DNA from: Zipacnadum sp036504235
Lineage (GTDB): Bacteria; Armatimonadota; Zipacnadia; Zipacnadales; Zipacnadaceae
Length of the DNA stretch: 64,000 nucleotides
Assembly (NCBI GenBank): GCA_036504235.1
Contig: DASXVN010000068.1
Span: 1 to 64,000, forward strand
Direction: 5' to 3'
Position 1 is the first letter of the stretch; every line of letters begins with the position of its first letter. Below, piece after piece: positions 18,095 to 28,197 of the stretch. A program made the position numbers and the translations under genes. Below the pieces are notes generated by a model, which was not told where the DNA came from, ran no database searches, and worked only from the letters and a program-made list of their open reading frames with translations.

Positions 18095-20737
18095 ATGTCG
18101 CACTCCACTCACAAACATTCCCTGTGTTGGTCCGGCCTGCTAGCGCTGCTGCTGGCGGGAACCACCTGGGCCGCCGAACCTACCGCTGCCCCTCCGCCGG
18201 TCCCGGCGGCGAGCGTCACCGCGCCCGCCGCGGCCGCCGCCGAGGGCGATCCTGACCCGCAGCGCTCCTACGAGAGCCTGCCTCGCTACGGGGCCAGCTA
18301 CTTCGCTACGCCCACGGCCGGGGAGGCCGTCCCCGCCGCCGGGACGGAGGCCGGCGCCATCTCGCACGTGCCGGTGCCCGCCGACTACACGCTGGGAGCC
18401 GGGGACGCGCTGTCCGTGCGCGTCTGGGCCAAGGGCTGGGAGCAAGTCACCCAGACCGTCACCGTCTCCCCGGAGGGCACGGTGACCCTGCCGGAGATCG
18501 GCAACGTCACCGCCGCCGGCCTGACGCTGGGGCAGCTCCGCGAGGTCCTGACCACGCAGTATCGCAAGCTCTACGACCAGGCGACCGTCACGGTCGTCGT
18601 CCCCGAGCAGCGGACCATTGAGGTCTTCATCACCGGCGACGCCACCCGGCCGGGGCGCTATCTGCTCGTCGGGATGCCCACCGTGCTGACCGCCCTCTAC
18701 GCCTGCGGCGGCCCCTCGGCGATCGGCTCCTACCGCGACGTGCAACTCCGCCGCGCGGGGCGGGCGCCGCTCAGCGTGGACCTGTACCGCTACCTGCTGC
18801 AGGGCGACCGCACCCAGGATGTGCCGCTGCTCCCCGGCGACGTGCTGTTCATCCCGCCGCTGCGGACCGAAGTGGGCTTCAGCGGTGAGGTCCGCCGCCC
18901 GGCGCGCTACGAAATCCGCGCGGGCATGACCCTGGGCGAGGCCCTGGAGCAGGCGGGCGGCCTCAAGCCCAGCGCCTACGCGCCCACCCTGCAACTGTGG
19001 CGCTCCACGGCCCGGCGCGAGTGGCAACTGCTCAACGTCAGCTCCGCCGAGACCGGCGCGCCCGGCCTGCAGCAGCCGCTGCAAGATGGCGACCTGGTGA
19101 TCGTGCAGAGCCTGCTCGCCTACGGGACCAACACGGTCTACCTGACCGGCGCCGTCAAGCGACCCGGCGATTACCCGGTGACCGCGGGCGTCACGCGCCT
19201 GAGTGAGGTCCTGTGGGCCGCTCAGGGCCTGACCGGCGATGCCCACATGGGCACCGGCGTGCTGCGCCGCCGCGACGCCCAGCGCCACTACACCCTGACC
19301 AACTTCCGCGTGGACGACCTGCTGGCCGGGAAGGCCGACGCCGACCTGATCCTGCAGCCCCACGATGTCATCCAGTTCTTCCACCAGAGCGAGGTAGAGC
19401 GCGCTTTTGAGGTCTCCGTGGAGGGCGCGGTGGTCCGGCCCGGCAAGTACCCCTGGGTCGAGAACCTGCGCGTAAATGACCTGCTACTGGAGGCCGGGGG
19501 GCTCGCCCCGCAGGCTTACCGCTCCCGGGCGACCGTGGTGCGGATCAACGCTGACCAGCAGTACCAACAGCTCACCGTGGACCTCGCGGCAGCCGCCTCC
19601 GGCGCGCCGGAGGCGAATCTGGTCCTGCAGCGCGGCGACGTGCTCTCGGTGCGGCTGCGGGCTGAGGTGGAGGGCGACGCCAAGGTCAAGATTGACGGAT
19701 TTGTGCGGACCCCGGGCGACTATCCGCGGCGCGAGGGGATGAAGGTCAGCGACCTCATCTTCGCCGCCGGTGGCCTGACGCCCGGCGCGGGTCCGCATCT
19801 CGAACTAGCCCGCGGCGGCTACGAGGGCACGCCCGACACGCTGTCGCTGACCTTGCTGGAGACCCCGGCGGGCTACTCGGTGATGCCCGACGTGGTGCTG
19901 CTGACCGGCGACGCCGTGGGCGTGGCCGGGCGCGGCGACTTCCAGCAGACCGCGGAGCTGGTGCGGCTGCAAGGCCGCGTGGCGCAGCCGGGCAGCTACG
20001 CCCTCAAGGGCCACGGCCCCGAGAACCGCTACACCATCCGCGATCTAATCAAGGAAAGCGGCGGCCTACTCCCGGACGCCAACCTCGCCGGGCTGGTCAT
20101 CTACCGGCGCTATGACGCCACCGCGGGGCAGGCGCAGGCGACGGACCTGGCGCAGGTGCTGCAATTCGTCAACCAGGAAGCCAAGCAGCCGCCACTGCAA
20201 CTGGCCTCGCAGAACCAGCAGATGTCGGCGATGGGCTCGACCGTGGCCCAGGGCCTGCAGTCGGTGCTGTCCAGCAACAACTCAGTCAGCATCGTCCTGC
20301 CCCCGCGGCCGATCAGCCCGGAGGACCGCGTAGCGGCCATCCCGGTGGACGGACCTAAGGCCCTGAACGGGCCCGACGGCAGCGCCAATCTGGAACTGGA
20401 GTCCGGCGACGTGGTAGTCGTGCCGCGCCGGATCAACCTGGTCACGGTACTGGGCGCGGTGCCCCGGCCGGGGTCCGTACCGTACGTGACGGGCGAGAGC
20501 GCCCGCGCCTATCTCAACCATTCCGGCGGCCTGCGCGAGGACGCGGCCGGCAGTCGCCTCATCGTCGTCCACCCCAACGGCGCGGTCAGCCCGCTCGGTC
20601 AGGGCGACGCGATCCAGCCGGGTGACGTGATCGTGGTGCCCGCCAAGTACATCGTGCGCACCGTGCATACCGAGAACGCCTGGCAGGATTGGCTGGCCAA
20701 GATGCTGCCCATCATTACCGCGGCGTTGGTTTTCTAG
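18095..20737 (+). CDS. Polysaccharide export protein with seven SLBB repeats (Wza-like)
   Basis: The 880-residue protein has a signal peptide (LLALLLAGTTWAAEP) without a clear lipobox. A polysaccharide export domain follows (about 95-175, YTLGAGDALSVRVWAKG). I count seven SLBB repeats, each opening with a G-x-V-x-x-P-G-x-Y-like turn, near residues 179, 262, 350, 441, 533, 625 and 784 (for example ITGDATRPGRYLL, LTGAVKRPGDYPV, VEGAVVRPGKYPW). Classical Wza has two or three, so this is an extended form. A short C-terminal hydrophobic segment (MLPIITAALVF) may anchor it. It is followed 11 bases later by a Wzz-like gene. The likely role is the outer-membrane conduit for an exopolysaccharide. AGGAGG precedes the ATG. 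Confidence 0.9.
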   Translation: MSHSTHKHSLCWSGLLALLLAGTTWAAEPTAAPPPVPAASVTAPAAAAAEGDPDPQRSYESLPRYGASYFATPTAGEAVPAAGTEAGAISHVPVPADYTLGAGDALSVRVWAKGWEQVTQTVTVSPEGTVTLPEIGNVTAAGLTLGQLREVLTTQYRKLYDQATVTVVVPEQRTIEVFITGDATRPGRYLLVGMPTVLTALYACGGPSAIGSYRDVQLRRAGRAPLSVDLYRYLLQGDRTQDVPLLPGDVLFIPPLRTEVGFSGEVRRPARYEIRAGMTLGEALEQAGGLKPSAYAPTLQLWRSTARREWQLLNVSSAETGAPGLQQPLQDGDLVIVQSLLAYGTNTVYLTGAVKRPGDYPVTAGVTRLSEVLWAAQGLTGDAHMGTGVLRRRDAQRHYTLTNFRVDDLLAGKADADLILQPHDVIQFFHQSEVERAFEVSVEGAVVRPGKYPWVENLRVNDLLLEAGGLAPQAYRSRATVVRINADQQYQQLTVDLAAAASGAPEANLVLQRGDVLSVRLRAEVEGDAKVKIDGFVRTPGDYPRREGMKVSDLIFAAGGLTPGAGPHLELARGGYEGTPDTLSLTLLETPAGYSVMPDVVLLTGDAVGVAGRGDFQQTAELVRLQGRVAQPGSYALKGHGPENRYTIRDLIKESGGLLPDANLAGLVIYRRYDATAGQAQATDLAQVLQFVNQEAKQPPLQLASQNQQMSAMGSTVAQGLQSVLSSNNSVSIVLPPRPISPEDRVAAIPVDGPKALNGPDGSANLELESGDVVVVPRRINLVTVLGAVPRPGSVPYVTGESARAYLNHSGGLREDAAGSRLIVVHPNGAVSPLGQGDAIQPGDVIVVPAKYIVRTVHTENAWQDWLAKMLPIITAALVF

Positions 20738-20748
20738 GATAATCTCTC

Positions 20749-22185
20749 ATGGCAGACAGTCTCCGCACTTACCGAAAATCTAGTCGCTCGCGGCGTCTTA
20801 CCGGGCTGTACATCCTGCTGGCCGCCCTGGCCGGCGGGGTCCTGGTCGGCACGCTTTCCTATCTGTATGGGCCCAGCTACCACACGGCGATGGTCTCCCT
20901 GCTCGTGCCCGGGACACCGTCGGCCGAGTCGGGGCCGGCTCCGGCCCCTGCCGCCGCCGCCACCGGCGCCGAGGCGGCCTCGGCGCCGCCCGCCGCTCCC
21001 CCGCCCGGCTTGCAGAAGTACCTGCTAATCCTGCGCAGCCGCTCGCTGCAGGACAAGCTCATCCAGCAGTTCAACCTGCAGGAGGTGCTGCACCTGGACC
21101 CGGGCTACACGCGGATGGAACTGGCCGGCATGATCAAGTATGAACTGGCCGACGACCTGGGGCTGACCATTACCGTCACCACCCGGGGCGCCCGCCGTCC
21201 GCTCCCGGGGCTGAGTATGACCTCGCTGCAACGCGAGCAGGCTCAGCAACTCTGCGCCGACCTGGCCAACGCCAGCGCCGCCTACCTGCGCGATTACGTC
21301 AAGACCACCGACACCGAGCAGGCGGGCAAGGAGCAGCAGTTCCTCCAGGTCAACCTGGCGCAGGTCCGCACGCGCCTGCGGGACACGGAGGACCGCCTGG
21401 AGAAGCTGCAGTCCACCCACGGCCTGCTCGATCCCCAGGAGAAGGGCACGCAGGCGCTGGCCCGGCTCAAGACCATCCAGGACGCCTCCGACGCCACCCG
21501 GGTGCGTCAGGACGAGCTGAGCCGCTCCCTGGCGGCGGCCCGCGGCCAACTGCGCGAGACCGACCGGATGTCGCTAGCCTCGCGCGTCCAGTCGCGCAAC
21601 CCGGTGATCTCCGACCTGGAGTCGAAGCGAGCGCAACTCAAGATCGAACTGGCCACCCAGCAGGCCATGGGCAAGACGTCGCAACAGCGCGACGTGGCCC
21701 AGACCCAGGCCTCGCTGAGCAGCATTGAGGCCCAGTTGTCCAGCGTGCAGGAGCAGGTGCTCAAGGAGGTCGCCACGCAGGCCAACCCGGCCTATGCGGC
21801 GCTCCTGAGCAGCGCTGTCGCCCAGGAAGTGGAGCTAGCCGGGGTCCGCGCCCGCGCCGGAGAGTACCGGCGGCTGCAGGCCGCGGCCACCAGCCAGATT
21901 CAGTCGCTGCCGCCCGTGGCGCGCCAGTATGCGAGCCTCCGCCGCGACCAGGAGGTGCTCTCGCAACTGGCCACCAACCTCTCCCGGCAACTGGAGCTGG
22001 CCACTATCCAGGCGCGCGGCGCCTCGCGGGACCCCTTCGTGACGCTCGACGCCGCCGTCCCCCCGGACTTACCCGTAGGGCCGCGGTCGGTGGAGAGCGG
22101 ACTGATCGCCTTTGTCCTGATCCTCGGTCTGACCTGGCTGATTATCAGCGTGCGCCGGGGCCTGTTCGACGTGTTCCGCCTCTAG
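20749..22185 (+). CDS. Wzz/PCP-type polysaccharide chain-length regulator
   Basis: The 478-residue protein has two terminal membrane segments (about 18-40, LTGLYILLAALAGGVLVGTL, and about 450-470, LIAFVLILGLTWLIISV). The periplasmic domain between them contains an Ala/Pro-rich patch near 60-90 and long coiled-coil stretches (about 190-340). This is the layout of polysaccharide co-polymerases. A fused tyrosine kinase, common in such proteins, is absent. It sits directly downstream of the SLBB export gene, supporting control of chain length or coupling to the export channel. No glycosyltransferase or flippase is adjacent, so synthesis genes must lie elsewhere. Confidence 0.85.
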   Translation: MADSLRTYRKSSRSRRLTGLYILLAALAGGVLVGTLSYLYGPSYHTAMVSLLVPGTPSAESGPAPAPAAAATGAEAASAPPAAPPPGLQKYLLILRSRSLQDKLIQQFNLQEVLHLDPGYTRMELAGMIKYELADDLGLTITVTTRGARRPLPGLSMTSLQREQAQQLCADLANASAAYLRDYVKTTDTEQAGKEQQFLQVNLAQVRTRLRDTEDRLEKLQSTHGLLDPQEKGTQALARLKTIQDASDATRVRQDELSRSLAAARGQLRETDRMSLASRVQSRNPVISDLESKRAQLKIELATQQAMGKTSQQRDVAQTQASLSSIEAQLSSVQEQVLKEVATQANPAYAALLSSAVAQEVELAGVRARAGEYRRLQAAATSQIQSLPPVARQYASLRRDQEVLSQLATNLSRQLELATIQARGASRDPFVTLDAAVPPDLPVGPRSVESGLIAFVLILGLTWLIISVRRGLFDVFRL

Positions 22186-22267
22186 CCGCGCCGGCGGGCC
22201 GAGCTGACCGGAGCGGGCGCCAACACCCACCGTATCCTCGCGTCATCTCACCCCAGGAAGTGGTCAT

Positions 22268-24736
22268 ATGAGTAGCCTGAGGCCGGTTAGCGCCGGCGGA
22301 TTTTACCTGGACGAGGGCCTGCCGACCGACTACTATGCGTTCGCCGACGGCGACCTGTCGCTGACCGTGGAGCGCAACGGCGGGATCAACACCCTCGGGG
22401 TGCTGGATATCCTGGACTGGGAGGGCAAGCTCTACCCCGACCGCTCCCTGACCCCCCCGCTCCTGCGGAAGGAGGGCGGGCATGACGGCAAGCGGCCGCT
22501 GATGGGGCCGGGCCTGGCCTTCCTGTCCACGAACCGCCAGGAGAATGGCCGCCCGGGGCGCAGTCTCTTCCACTTCCCCGAGCAGATGGAGCTCTACCCC
22601 CACGGCTTCCGCAGCCACTCGGAGCGCTACGGCCGCCGCCTGGAGTATGACCTCTGCGCCGACCAGCGCTCCCTGGTGCTGCGCTTTGCCAACCACTTCC
22701 CCACCCGCGAGAACCTGGTGGTGATCCTCAACCGCGCCCATATGGTGCACGGCGAGATCGCGACCTTCAAGAATCAGATCACCGAGCAGGTCCCCTCCTT
22801 CCTGAAGGGCCCCGACTATGACCCCACCGTGCCCTTTGCCGACGACCGCCGCGCCGCCCTGGAGTGGGGCGAGTTGGTCTACGACCCCGAGTTGCAGGCC
22901 GTGCGCCTGGAGGGCCGCATGACCTTCTCCTATGGCGAGAAGGGCGTAGCGGTGCTGCTGGGCGGCACCCGGCCCGGCGCGCTCACCGAGAACCCGCAGC
23001 GCAGCTTCCTCACCCTGCCCTGGAGCCACGAGCAGCCCGGCGATGAGCTGGGCGTGTTCCTGGTGATCGGCGAGACCCTCGCCGCGGCCCACGCCCGGCT
23101 GGAGCAGCTCCGCCGCGAGGGCGACCAGATTCGCGACCGCAAGTTCGCGCGGGCCGTGAACTACGCCGCCGAGGCCCCGGAGATCGTGGTGGAGGGTCTG
23201 CCGGTCGCCACCGAGTACGCCCGCGTCCTGCCGGCTTTTGAGCAGGCGCTGCTGGTGGCGGAGACCGACCGGGAGACCTGCATCCGCGCCGCGGCGCATA
23301 AATACGGCTATTTCGCCATGTGGGACCACATCTCGCCCGCCAAGGCCTTCCTGGCCTACGGCGACTACGACCGGGCCCGCAAGCTGCTGCGCTACATGAT
23401 TGACCTGCCCCACACCGACCGCGCCTACTGGGTCGCGGTGCAGATGATTCCCGCCGTCGAGGAAGCCGTCGCCCTGACCGGCGACGAGGCCTTCCTGCGC
23501 GAGGTCTACCCGGGCCTGCAGCGGTATTTCGCCACCCTGGCCGCCGGCGCGGACGCGACCACCGGCATGATCTGCCTGGATTGCAGCAGCGGCGTGGATG
23601 ACCCTAAGGAAATCGGCATTGAGGGTCCCATCTGGCCCTCCTGCGTCAACGGCTGGTGGTACAACGCCTGTCGCGGGATGGAGAACTTCGCCCTGACCCT
23701 CGGCGACGGCGGCACCGCCGCCGAGGCCGCCACCCTGGGCACGCGGGTGGCCGCGCACTACCCAGAGGTCTTCTTTGACCCCGAGCGGGGCTATCTGCAC
23801 GCGGTCATTGACCCGGCTACCGGGAAGGGCACCGGCGTGTACCAGAACGTGGCCACGCTGGGCATGGACTACCCCTACGGCGAGTACCTGCTGCGGGATA
23901 TCCTGCGGCCGATCGCCGAGTATCAGGCCTACGCGCTCTGCCACCCCGCGGGACGCAGCGCGGTCGCCTACGACGACGCCGCCTGCGAGATGTGGAAGCA
24001 CGTGCTCATGTTCCAGCACCTGGGGCACGAGGCCAAGACGGCCCGGGCCGCCGGTCTGGGCGACGAGGCGCGCCGGATCACCGCCAACTATTTGCGCCTG
24101 TTCGACCGCTACAAGGTGGGCATCGAGACGCAGAACCTCTCCGGCGCGGACGGCAACGTGACCCAGGAGGCCAACTGGCAGGCCTTCGGCGCGGAGGCCG
24201 CGTATATCGCCCTGCTCTCCGGCGTGATCGGCCTGCAGTGGGACCGGGGCGGGCTCAACTACGTGCCCTGCGACCTGAGCGGCGCGATGTCGGTGCGCAG
24301 TTTCCCGCGCGCGGGCAGCGCCTGGGACATCAGTGTGACCGGCGCCGGCGCGTACGCCCCGCGGTTTACGGTGGATGGCGAGGCCCTGGCCGGGACCTTG
24401 CGCGTGCCCGCCGAGTACCTGGGGCGCCCCGGTCGCCACACGCTGGAGATCGTGCGCGGCGCGGAGCCCTGGGACCGGCCGACGCTGCTCAACGCGGTCG
24501 CCGCCCCTGTGCAGGAGTTGCGCTCCTCCGCCGCCGACTTGCGCTGGAGCAACCCCCGCGCCGCCCATACCTCGCTCAAGCTCTACTCGCCCCAGCGCCC
24601 GCGGGTAGTGGTGGACGGCCGGCCCGTCTCCAGCCAGTGGGACGAAACCACCGGGATCGCCTGGTGTGACGTGCAGTTGCAGCCCGGCCAGACCGTTAGC
24701 ATAACCGGCGCCGCTCCGGCGGCAGAGGGAGACTAA
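22268..24736 (+). CDS. Uncharacterised six-hairpin (alpha/alpha toroid) glycosidase-like protein
   Basis: The 822-residue protein lacks a signal peptide. Residues 1-300 are beta-rich, opening DEGLPTDYYAFADGDLSLTV. From about 320 to 670 it has helical-hairpin features of the six-hairpin glycosidase superfamily: FAMWDHISPAKAFLAYGDYD, YWVAVQMIPAVEEAVALTGD, SCVNGWWYNACRGMENFALT. Acidic residues in MWDHISPAKA and CSSGVDDPKE are candidates for catalysis. A C-terminal beta domain (about 690-822) ends the protein. An AGGAAG site precedes the ATG. It is two bases from the next gene and follows the export pair, so the enzyme may trim or recycle the exported polysaccharide. I cannot assign a GH family. 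Confidence 0.6.
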   Translation: MSSLRPVSAGGFYLDEGLPTDYYAFADGDLSLTVERNGGINTLGVLDILDWEGKLYPDRSLTPPLLRKEGGHDGKRPLMGPGLAFLSTNRQENGRPGRSLFHFPEQMELYPHGFRSHSERYGRRLEYDLCADQRSLVLRFANHFPTRENLVVILNRAHMVHGEIATFKNQITEQVPSFLKGPDYDPTVPFADDRRAALEWGELVYDPELQAVRLEGRMTFSYGEKGVAVLLGGTRPGALTENPQRSFLTLPWSHEQPGDELGVFLVIGETLAAAHARLEQLRREGDQIRDRKFARAVNYAAEAPEIVVEGLPVATEYARVLPAFEQALLVAETDRETCIRAAAHKYGYFAMWDHISPAKAFLAYGDYDRARKLLRYMIDLPHTDRAYWVAVQMIPAVEEAVALTGDEAFLREVYPGLQRYFATLAAGADATTGMICLDCSSGVDDPKEIGIEGPIWPSCVNGWWYNACRGMENFALTLGDGGTAAEAATLGTRVAAHYPEVFFDPERGYLHAVIDPATGKGTGVYQNVATLGMDYPYGEYLLRDILRPIAEYQAYALCHPAGRSAVAYDDAACEMWKHVLMFQHLGHEAKTARAAGLGDEARRITANYLRLFDRYKVGIETQNLSGADGNVTQEANWQAFGAEAAYIALLSGVIGLQWDRGGLNYVPCDLSGAMSVRSFPRAGSAWDISVTGAGAYAPRFTVDGEALAGTLRVPAEYLGRPGRHTLEIVRGAEPWDRPTLLNAVAAPVQELRSSAADLRWSNPRAAHTSLKLYSPQRPRVVVDGRPVSSQWDETTGIAWCDVQLQPGQTVSITGAAPAAEGD

Positions 24737-24738
24737 TC

Positions 24739-27700
24739 GTGTACGTAGATCGTGGCCTGAATGACCAGTGGGTGTGCCCCGAATCCGTGCAAGCCGACCG
24801 CCAGGGCGGGTATCGCCTCCGCCTGCGCGAGCCGCTGGGCGAGACCTGGACCCAACAGATTGTCAGTTATCTCCTGCCGGGCAGCGCCGGCCAAACCGCC
24901 TCCGTGACCTGCGCCGGACAGGCCGTCCCCTCCCAGCAGGTAGGCGACCGGCTCTTCCTGCTGGTGGCCAACCTGGCCCCCGGCGAGCAGCGGGAATACG
25001 CGGTCACGCTCGGCGCGGAGGCAGCCGCCACGCCGTCACCGATCACCGTCACCGAGACCCCCGCGGGCATAGAGGTCAGCAACGGCCTGCTCTCCCTCCG
25101 ACTGCCGACGAGCGCCACCGACGGCGTGCTGCGAGCACCGCTGCTGGCCGTGCGCCGGGGCGGCGGCGCCTGGATTGGCTCAGGGCGGATGGAGACCCGC
25201 CACCCGCTGCTGGCGCTGACCACCCAGGTCACCGAGGCCGGGGCGCTGTGGACCACCGTCCAGGTCGCGTACGAGTTCGCCGGCGGCTACCGCTACCAGG
25301 CGGAATTCGTGCTGCGCGCCGGGGACGACTGGTGCGAGGTGCGCGAGGAGAGCACGCTGCCGGTGCGCCTGTGGCCCGCGCCGCGACCCTTCCGCGAGAT
25401 CGGCAGCCTGGGCGCCTCCTTCTGGGGTCAGCCCCTGGAGAATCTGGCCCAGCCCTGCCTGCGCCCCTTCCCCACCAGCAACTGGTATTTCGACGTGCGC
25501 CCGGGTCTGGAGCCGGACCGGCTGGTCACGCACTCCACCGCCTCCTGGGAGATCATGGACCTGCCGCTGGGCTCCGCCACCCTCAAGACCTACACGGCGA
25601 TGCGCCCGGTCAACCCCTTCATGGACGGCGGCTGGCTGGGCGTCTACAGCACCACCCAGGACGAACTGCTAGGCGTAGCCTCCCTGGACATCAGCCACTG
25701 GGGCATCCCCGACGAGACTATCCATCCCGCCCATCGCACTCCCGGGCAGGCCAACGAGGTGCACCTGCTGGACCAGCAGGAGGCAGGCACCTGCTACCGC
25801 TTCCCGGTGGAGAGCATGTCCCGGCGCTGGTTCCTGCGCCTGGCCTCGCGGGCCGAGAGCGGCGAGGCGCAGGCGGCGGAAATCACCCCCGGCGTGCCCG
25901 TGCGTCGCGAGCCCAAGCCCGACATGCCCCTACAGGGTCTGCGCACCTGGCAGGGCGATTTGCGGCTGGACAAGGTCAAGGATTGGGTGCTGGACTGGGA
26001 GGACGCGGGCGACGCGCACCCCCGGGTGCTGTGCAACCGCGCCGACCTGCCGGCGATCCGCGAGAAGGTTCTCCGGGTGCCGGAACTGCGCCAGGCCTAC
26101 GAGCTGAACCGCGACCTCCGCAGCGCCGACCGGTTCTTCATGGAGGGCGAGGTGAGCGGCCTGGCGGCCATCGAGGCGGCCACCCACGGTGCGGAGATCG
26201 TCCACGGGATCATTGAGACCGGCTTCGCGGGCCGCTCCTACTGCATCGCCCTGGCGCGCCCGCTGCGGCGCTACGCACTGGCCTGCGATATGCAGTGGGA
26301 CAGCTTCACCCCCGAGGAAAAGCGCGAGGCGCGGCGCGTCTGCGCGCTGACCGCCTACATTCTCACCGACGGCGACTGGTGGCAATACACCCTGCGCCCT
26401 GGCGAGACCACCTACCTGCCCAACTTCAACTCCGACGTCTTCTGCTGCGCCGGAATCATCGGCATGGTCCTGTCCGACCACCCCTGCTCCCCTCTGTGGG
26501 CCGCGTACCTGGTGGAGCGGATGGACCTGGAGCTGGAGCACCACCTCCGCGAGGACGGTGGTGGCGAGGAGAACACCGGCAACTACCTGATCTCCACCTG
26601 GGGACAACTCTACATGCCGGCGCTCTGGGGCCTGCGCAACTGCGGGATCAAGGACTACTCGGGCGACTCCCGCGTTCTGGGCGGCGCGCGCTTCCTGCTC
26701 AAGGTCCTGGGCCCGCCCGACCCGCGCGACCACGGTGTCCGGCAGATGCCGCCGGTGGGACACCACCCCGGCACGCGCAAGAGCCCGCCGCTATTCGCCT
26801 GGCTGGCGGCTTTCGTCAAGGACCACGACCCGGCGCTAGCCGCCAACTTGATGTGGGCCTGGCGCGCGGTAGGCGCGCCGGTGCACAACTTCTACGACCA
26901 CTCCGGGCCGACCGCCAACCCGCTAACCCGGCACCTGATCTTCCACGACCCCACCATCCCGGAGGTCGCCCCGGAGCGGACCAGCCACAACCTGCCCTAC
27001 GTGGGCGCCATACTGGTCAGCCACGACTTCAGCGGCCAGGGCAGCTACCTGCTGCTCAAGTCCGGGCGCGTCCACTCGCACCATGAGGACGACGAGGGCT
27101 CTATCCACTACTTTGGCCGGGGCGTGCCCCTGGCCGTGGACGGCCTGCCCCTCCAGAATAGCGCCACCTACGCCCAGCACAATGCCGTGTCGTTCGGCAA
27201 GTGGGGCCAGCCCACCGGGATTGTGGAGAGCTTCACCACCACCCCGGGGGCGGACTACGTGCGCAGCCACATCGCCCCGCGCGCCTTCTGCAACGACCAG
27301 ATGTACTTCGCCGACATGCACCGCAGCGGCTTCACCCGCGAGATCGTCCTGGCGAAGTCCCCGCTGCCCGGCGGCGTAGAGTACGTGGTCCTCAAGGACG
27401 CGGCCTGCGGACCGGACCCGGCGCAGTGGAACCTGGACGTGCTCTCGCGCGAGCCGCAGCAAACGGCGCCGGACCGCGTCTGGTTCCCCGGACATGCCCA
27501 GCCGGGCTTCGGCATGGGCCTGGAGGTCTGCCTGCTGGAGCCGAGCCAGCCCGAGGTGCAATTCGAGGCGGGCACGGTCAATGAGCGGTTCCTGACCCCG
27601 GAGGGCCGGGCTGAGCTGCAACCGGTGGATCTAGACTGGACCGTGGTGGAGCACTGGCTGATGCACGTGCTGGCGGGGCCGGGCACGACCTTCTACACGG

Positions 27701-27969
27701 TGCTCTTCCCCCGCCGCGCCGAGGAGCCCTCGCCGGAGATCGAGTACCTGGAACGCGAGGAAACGGTGCGCATCACGCACGCGGAGGGTCAGGACCTAGT
27801 CTTCCTGCGCCCCAACCCCTGGATTGAGCTAGACGTAGACGGGGTCCGCTTCCAGGGCCGGGCCGGGATAGCGCGCCAGAGCGTGGGCGGCAGCTATCGC
27901 CTCTACGCCCTGGACGCCGACCGGCTGGCGCTGATAGAGGACTTGCCGCCGGATATACGGAAACTGTAA
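24739..27969 (+). CDS. Heparinase II/III-like polysaccharide lyase
   Basis: The 1076-residue protein starts at a GTG two bases after the preceding stop, with AGAGGGAG upstream. Residues about 1-420 are beta-rich and unrelated to typical heparinases. From about 427 the text HPRVLCNRADLPAIREKV marks the usual opening of the (alpha/alpha) toroid in this family. The C-terminal beta-sandwich begins near 740 and contains the diagnostic strand HSHHEDDEGSIHYFGRG (about 778), where heparinase II-like lyases place active-site and metal-site residues. No signal peptide is visible. Polysaccharide lyases of this type cleave uronic-acid polymers, so the linked exopolysaccharide may contain uronate; that is inference. 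Confidence 0.72.
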   Translation: MYVDRGLNDQWVCPESVQADRQGGYRLRLREPLGETWTQQIVSYLLPGSAGQTASVTCAGQAVPSQQVGDRLFLLVANLAPGEQREYAVTLGAEAAATPSPITVTETPAGIEVSNGLLSLRLPTSATDGVLRAPLLAVRRGGGAWIGSGRMETRHPLLALTTQVTEAGALWTTVQVAYEFAGGYRYQAEFVLRAGDDWCEVREESTLPVRLWPAPRPFREIGSLGASFWGQPLENLAQPCLRPFPTSNWYFDVRPGLEPDRLVTHSTASWEIMDLPLGSATLKTYTAMRPVNPFMDGGWLGVYSTTQDELLGVASLDISHWGIPDETIHPAHRTPGQANEVHLLDQQEAGTCYRFPVESMSRRWFLRLASRAESGEAQAAEITPGVPVRREPKPDMPLQGLRTWQGDLRLDKVKDWVLDWEDAGDAHPRVLCNRADLPAIREKVLRVPELRQAYELNRDLRSADRFFMEGEVSGLAAIEAATHGAEIVHGIIETGFAGRSYCIALARPLRRYALACDMQWDSFTPEEKREARRVCALTAYILTDGDWWQYTLRPGETTYLPNFNSDVFCCAGIIGMVLSDHPCSPLWAAYLVERMDLELEHHLREDGGGEENTGNYLISTWGQLYMPALWGLRNCGIKDYSGDSRVLGGARFLLKVLGPPDPRDHGVRQMPPVGHHPGTRKSPPLFAWLAAFVKDHDPALAANLMWAWRAVGAPVHNFYDHSGPTANPLTRHLIFHDPTIPEVAPERTSHNLPYVGAILVSHDFSGQGSYLLLKSGRVHSHHEDDEGSIHYFGRGVPLAVDGLPLQNSATYAQHNAVSFGKWGQPTGIVESFTTTPGADYVRSHIAPRAFCNDQMYFADMHRSGFTREIVLAKSPLPGGVEYVVLKDAACGPDPAQWNLDVLSREPQQTAPDRVWFPGHAQPGFGMGLEVCLLEPSQPEVQFEAGTVNERFLTPEGRAELQPVDLDWTVVEHWLMHVLAGPGTTFYTVLFPRRAEEPSPEIEYLEREETVRITHAEGQDLVFLRPNPWIELDVDGVRFQGRAGIARQSVGGSYRLYALDADRLALIEDLPPDIRKL

Positions 27970-27973
27970 GTAC

Positions 27974-28139
27974 AGTGGCACCGGCGTCTCGCCGGTGGGC
28001 CGTTCGCGGGGTCCCGGCGTCCCCCGTAGGGGCGCGTCTCGTTCGCCCGCCAGGGCGGACGATACACGCCCGCTCGCTGCCTGACAGCTAGCGGGCGGGC
28101 GTGTGTGGCTCCGCTACGCTCCGCCAAACGCGCCCCTAC
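27974..28139. repeat. Composite interspersed repeat (TGGCACCGGC unit plus GTAGGGGCGCGT hairpin)
   Basis: Positions 27974-28003 carry an uninterrupted version of the repeat found, with an insertion, at 10005-10058. It is followed by a hairpin element bounded by GTAGGGGCGCGT (28026-28037) and ACGCGCCCCTAC (28128-28139). The inner part contains further nested palindromes (CCCGCTCGCTGC and its near complement). The whole block fills the gap between the lyase gene and the ThuA-like gene. Confidence 0.75.
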
Positions 28140-28197
28140 AGACGGCAACGGCGGTCCACCTAACCGACATTAACTTCCCATCAAAAGGAGACCCAAA

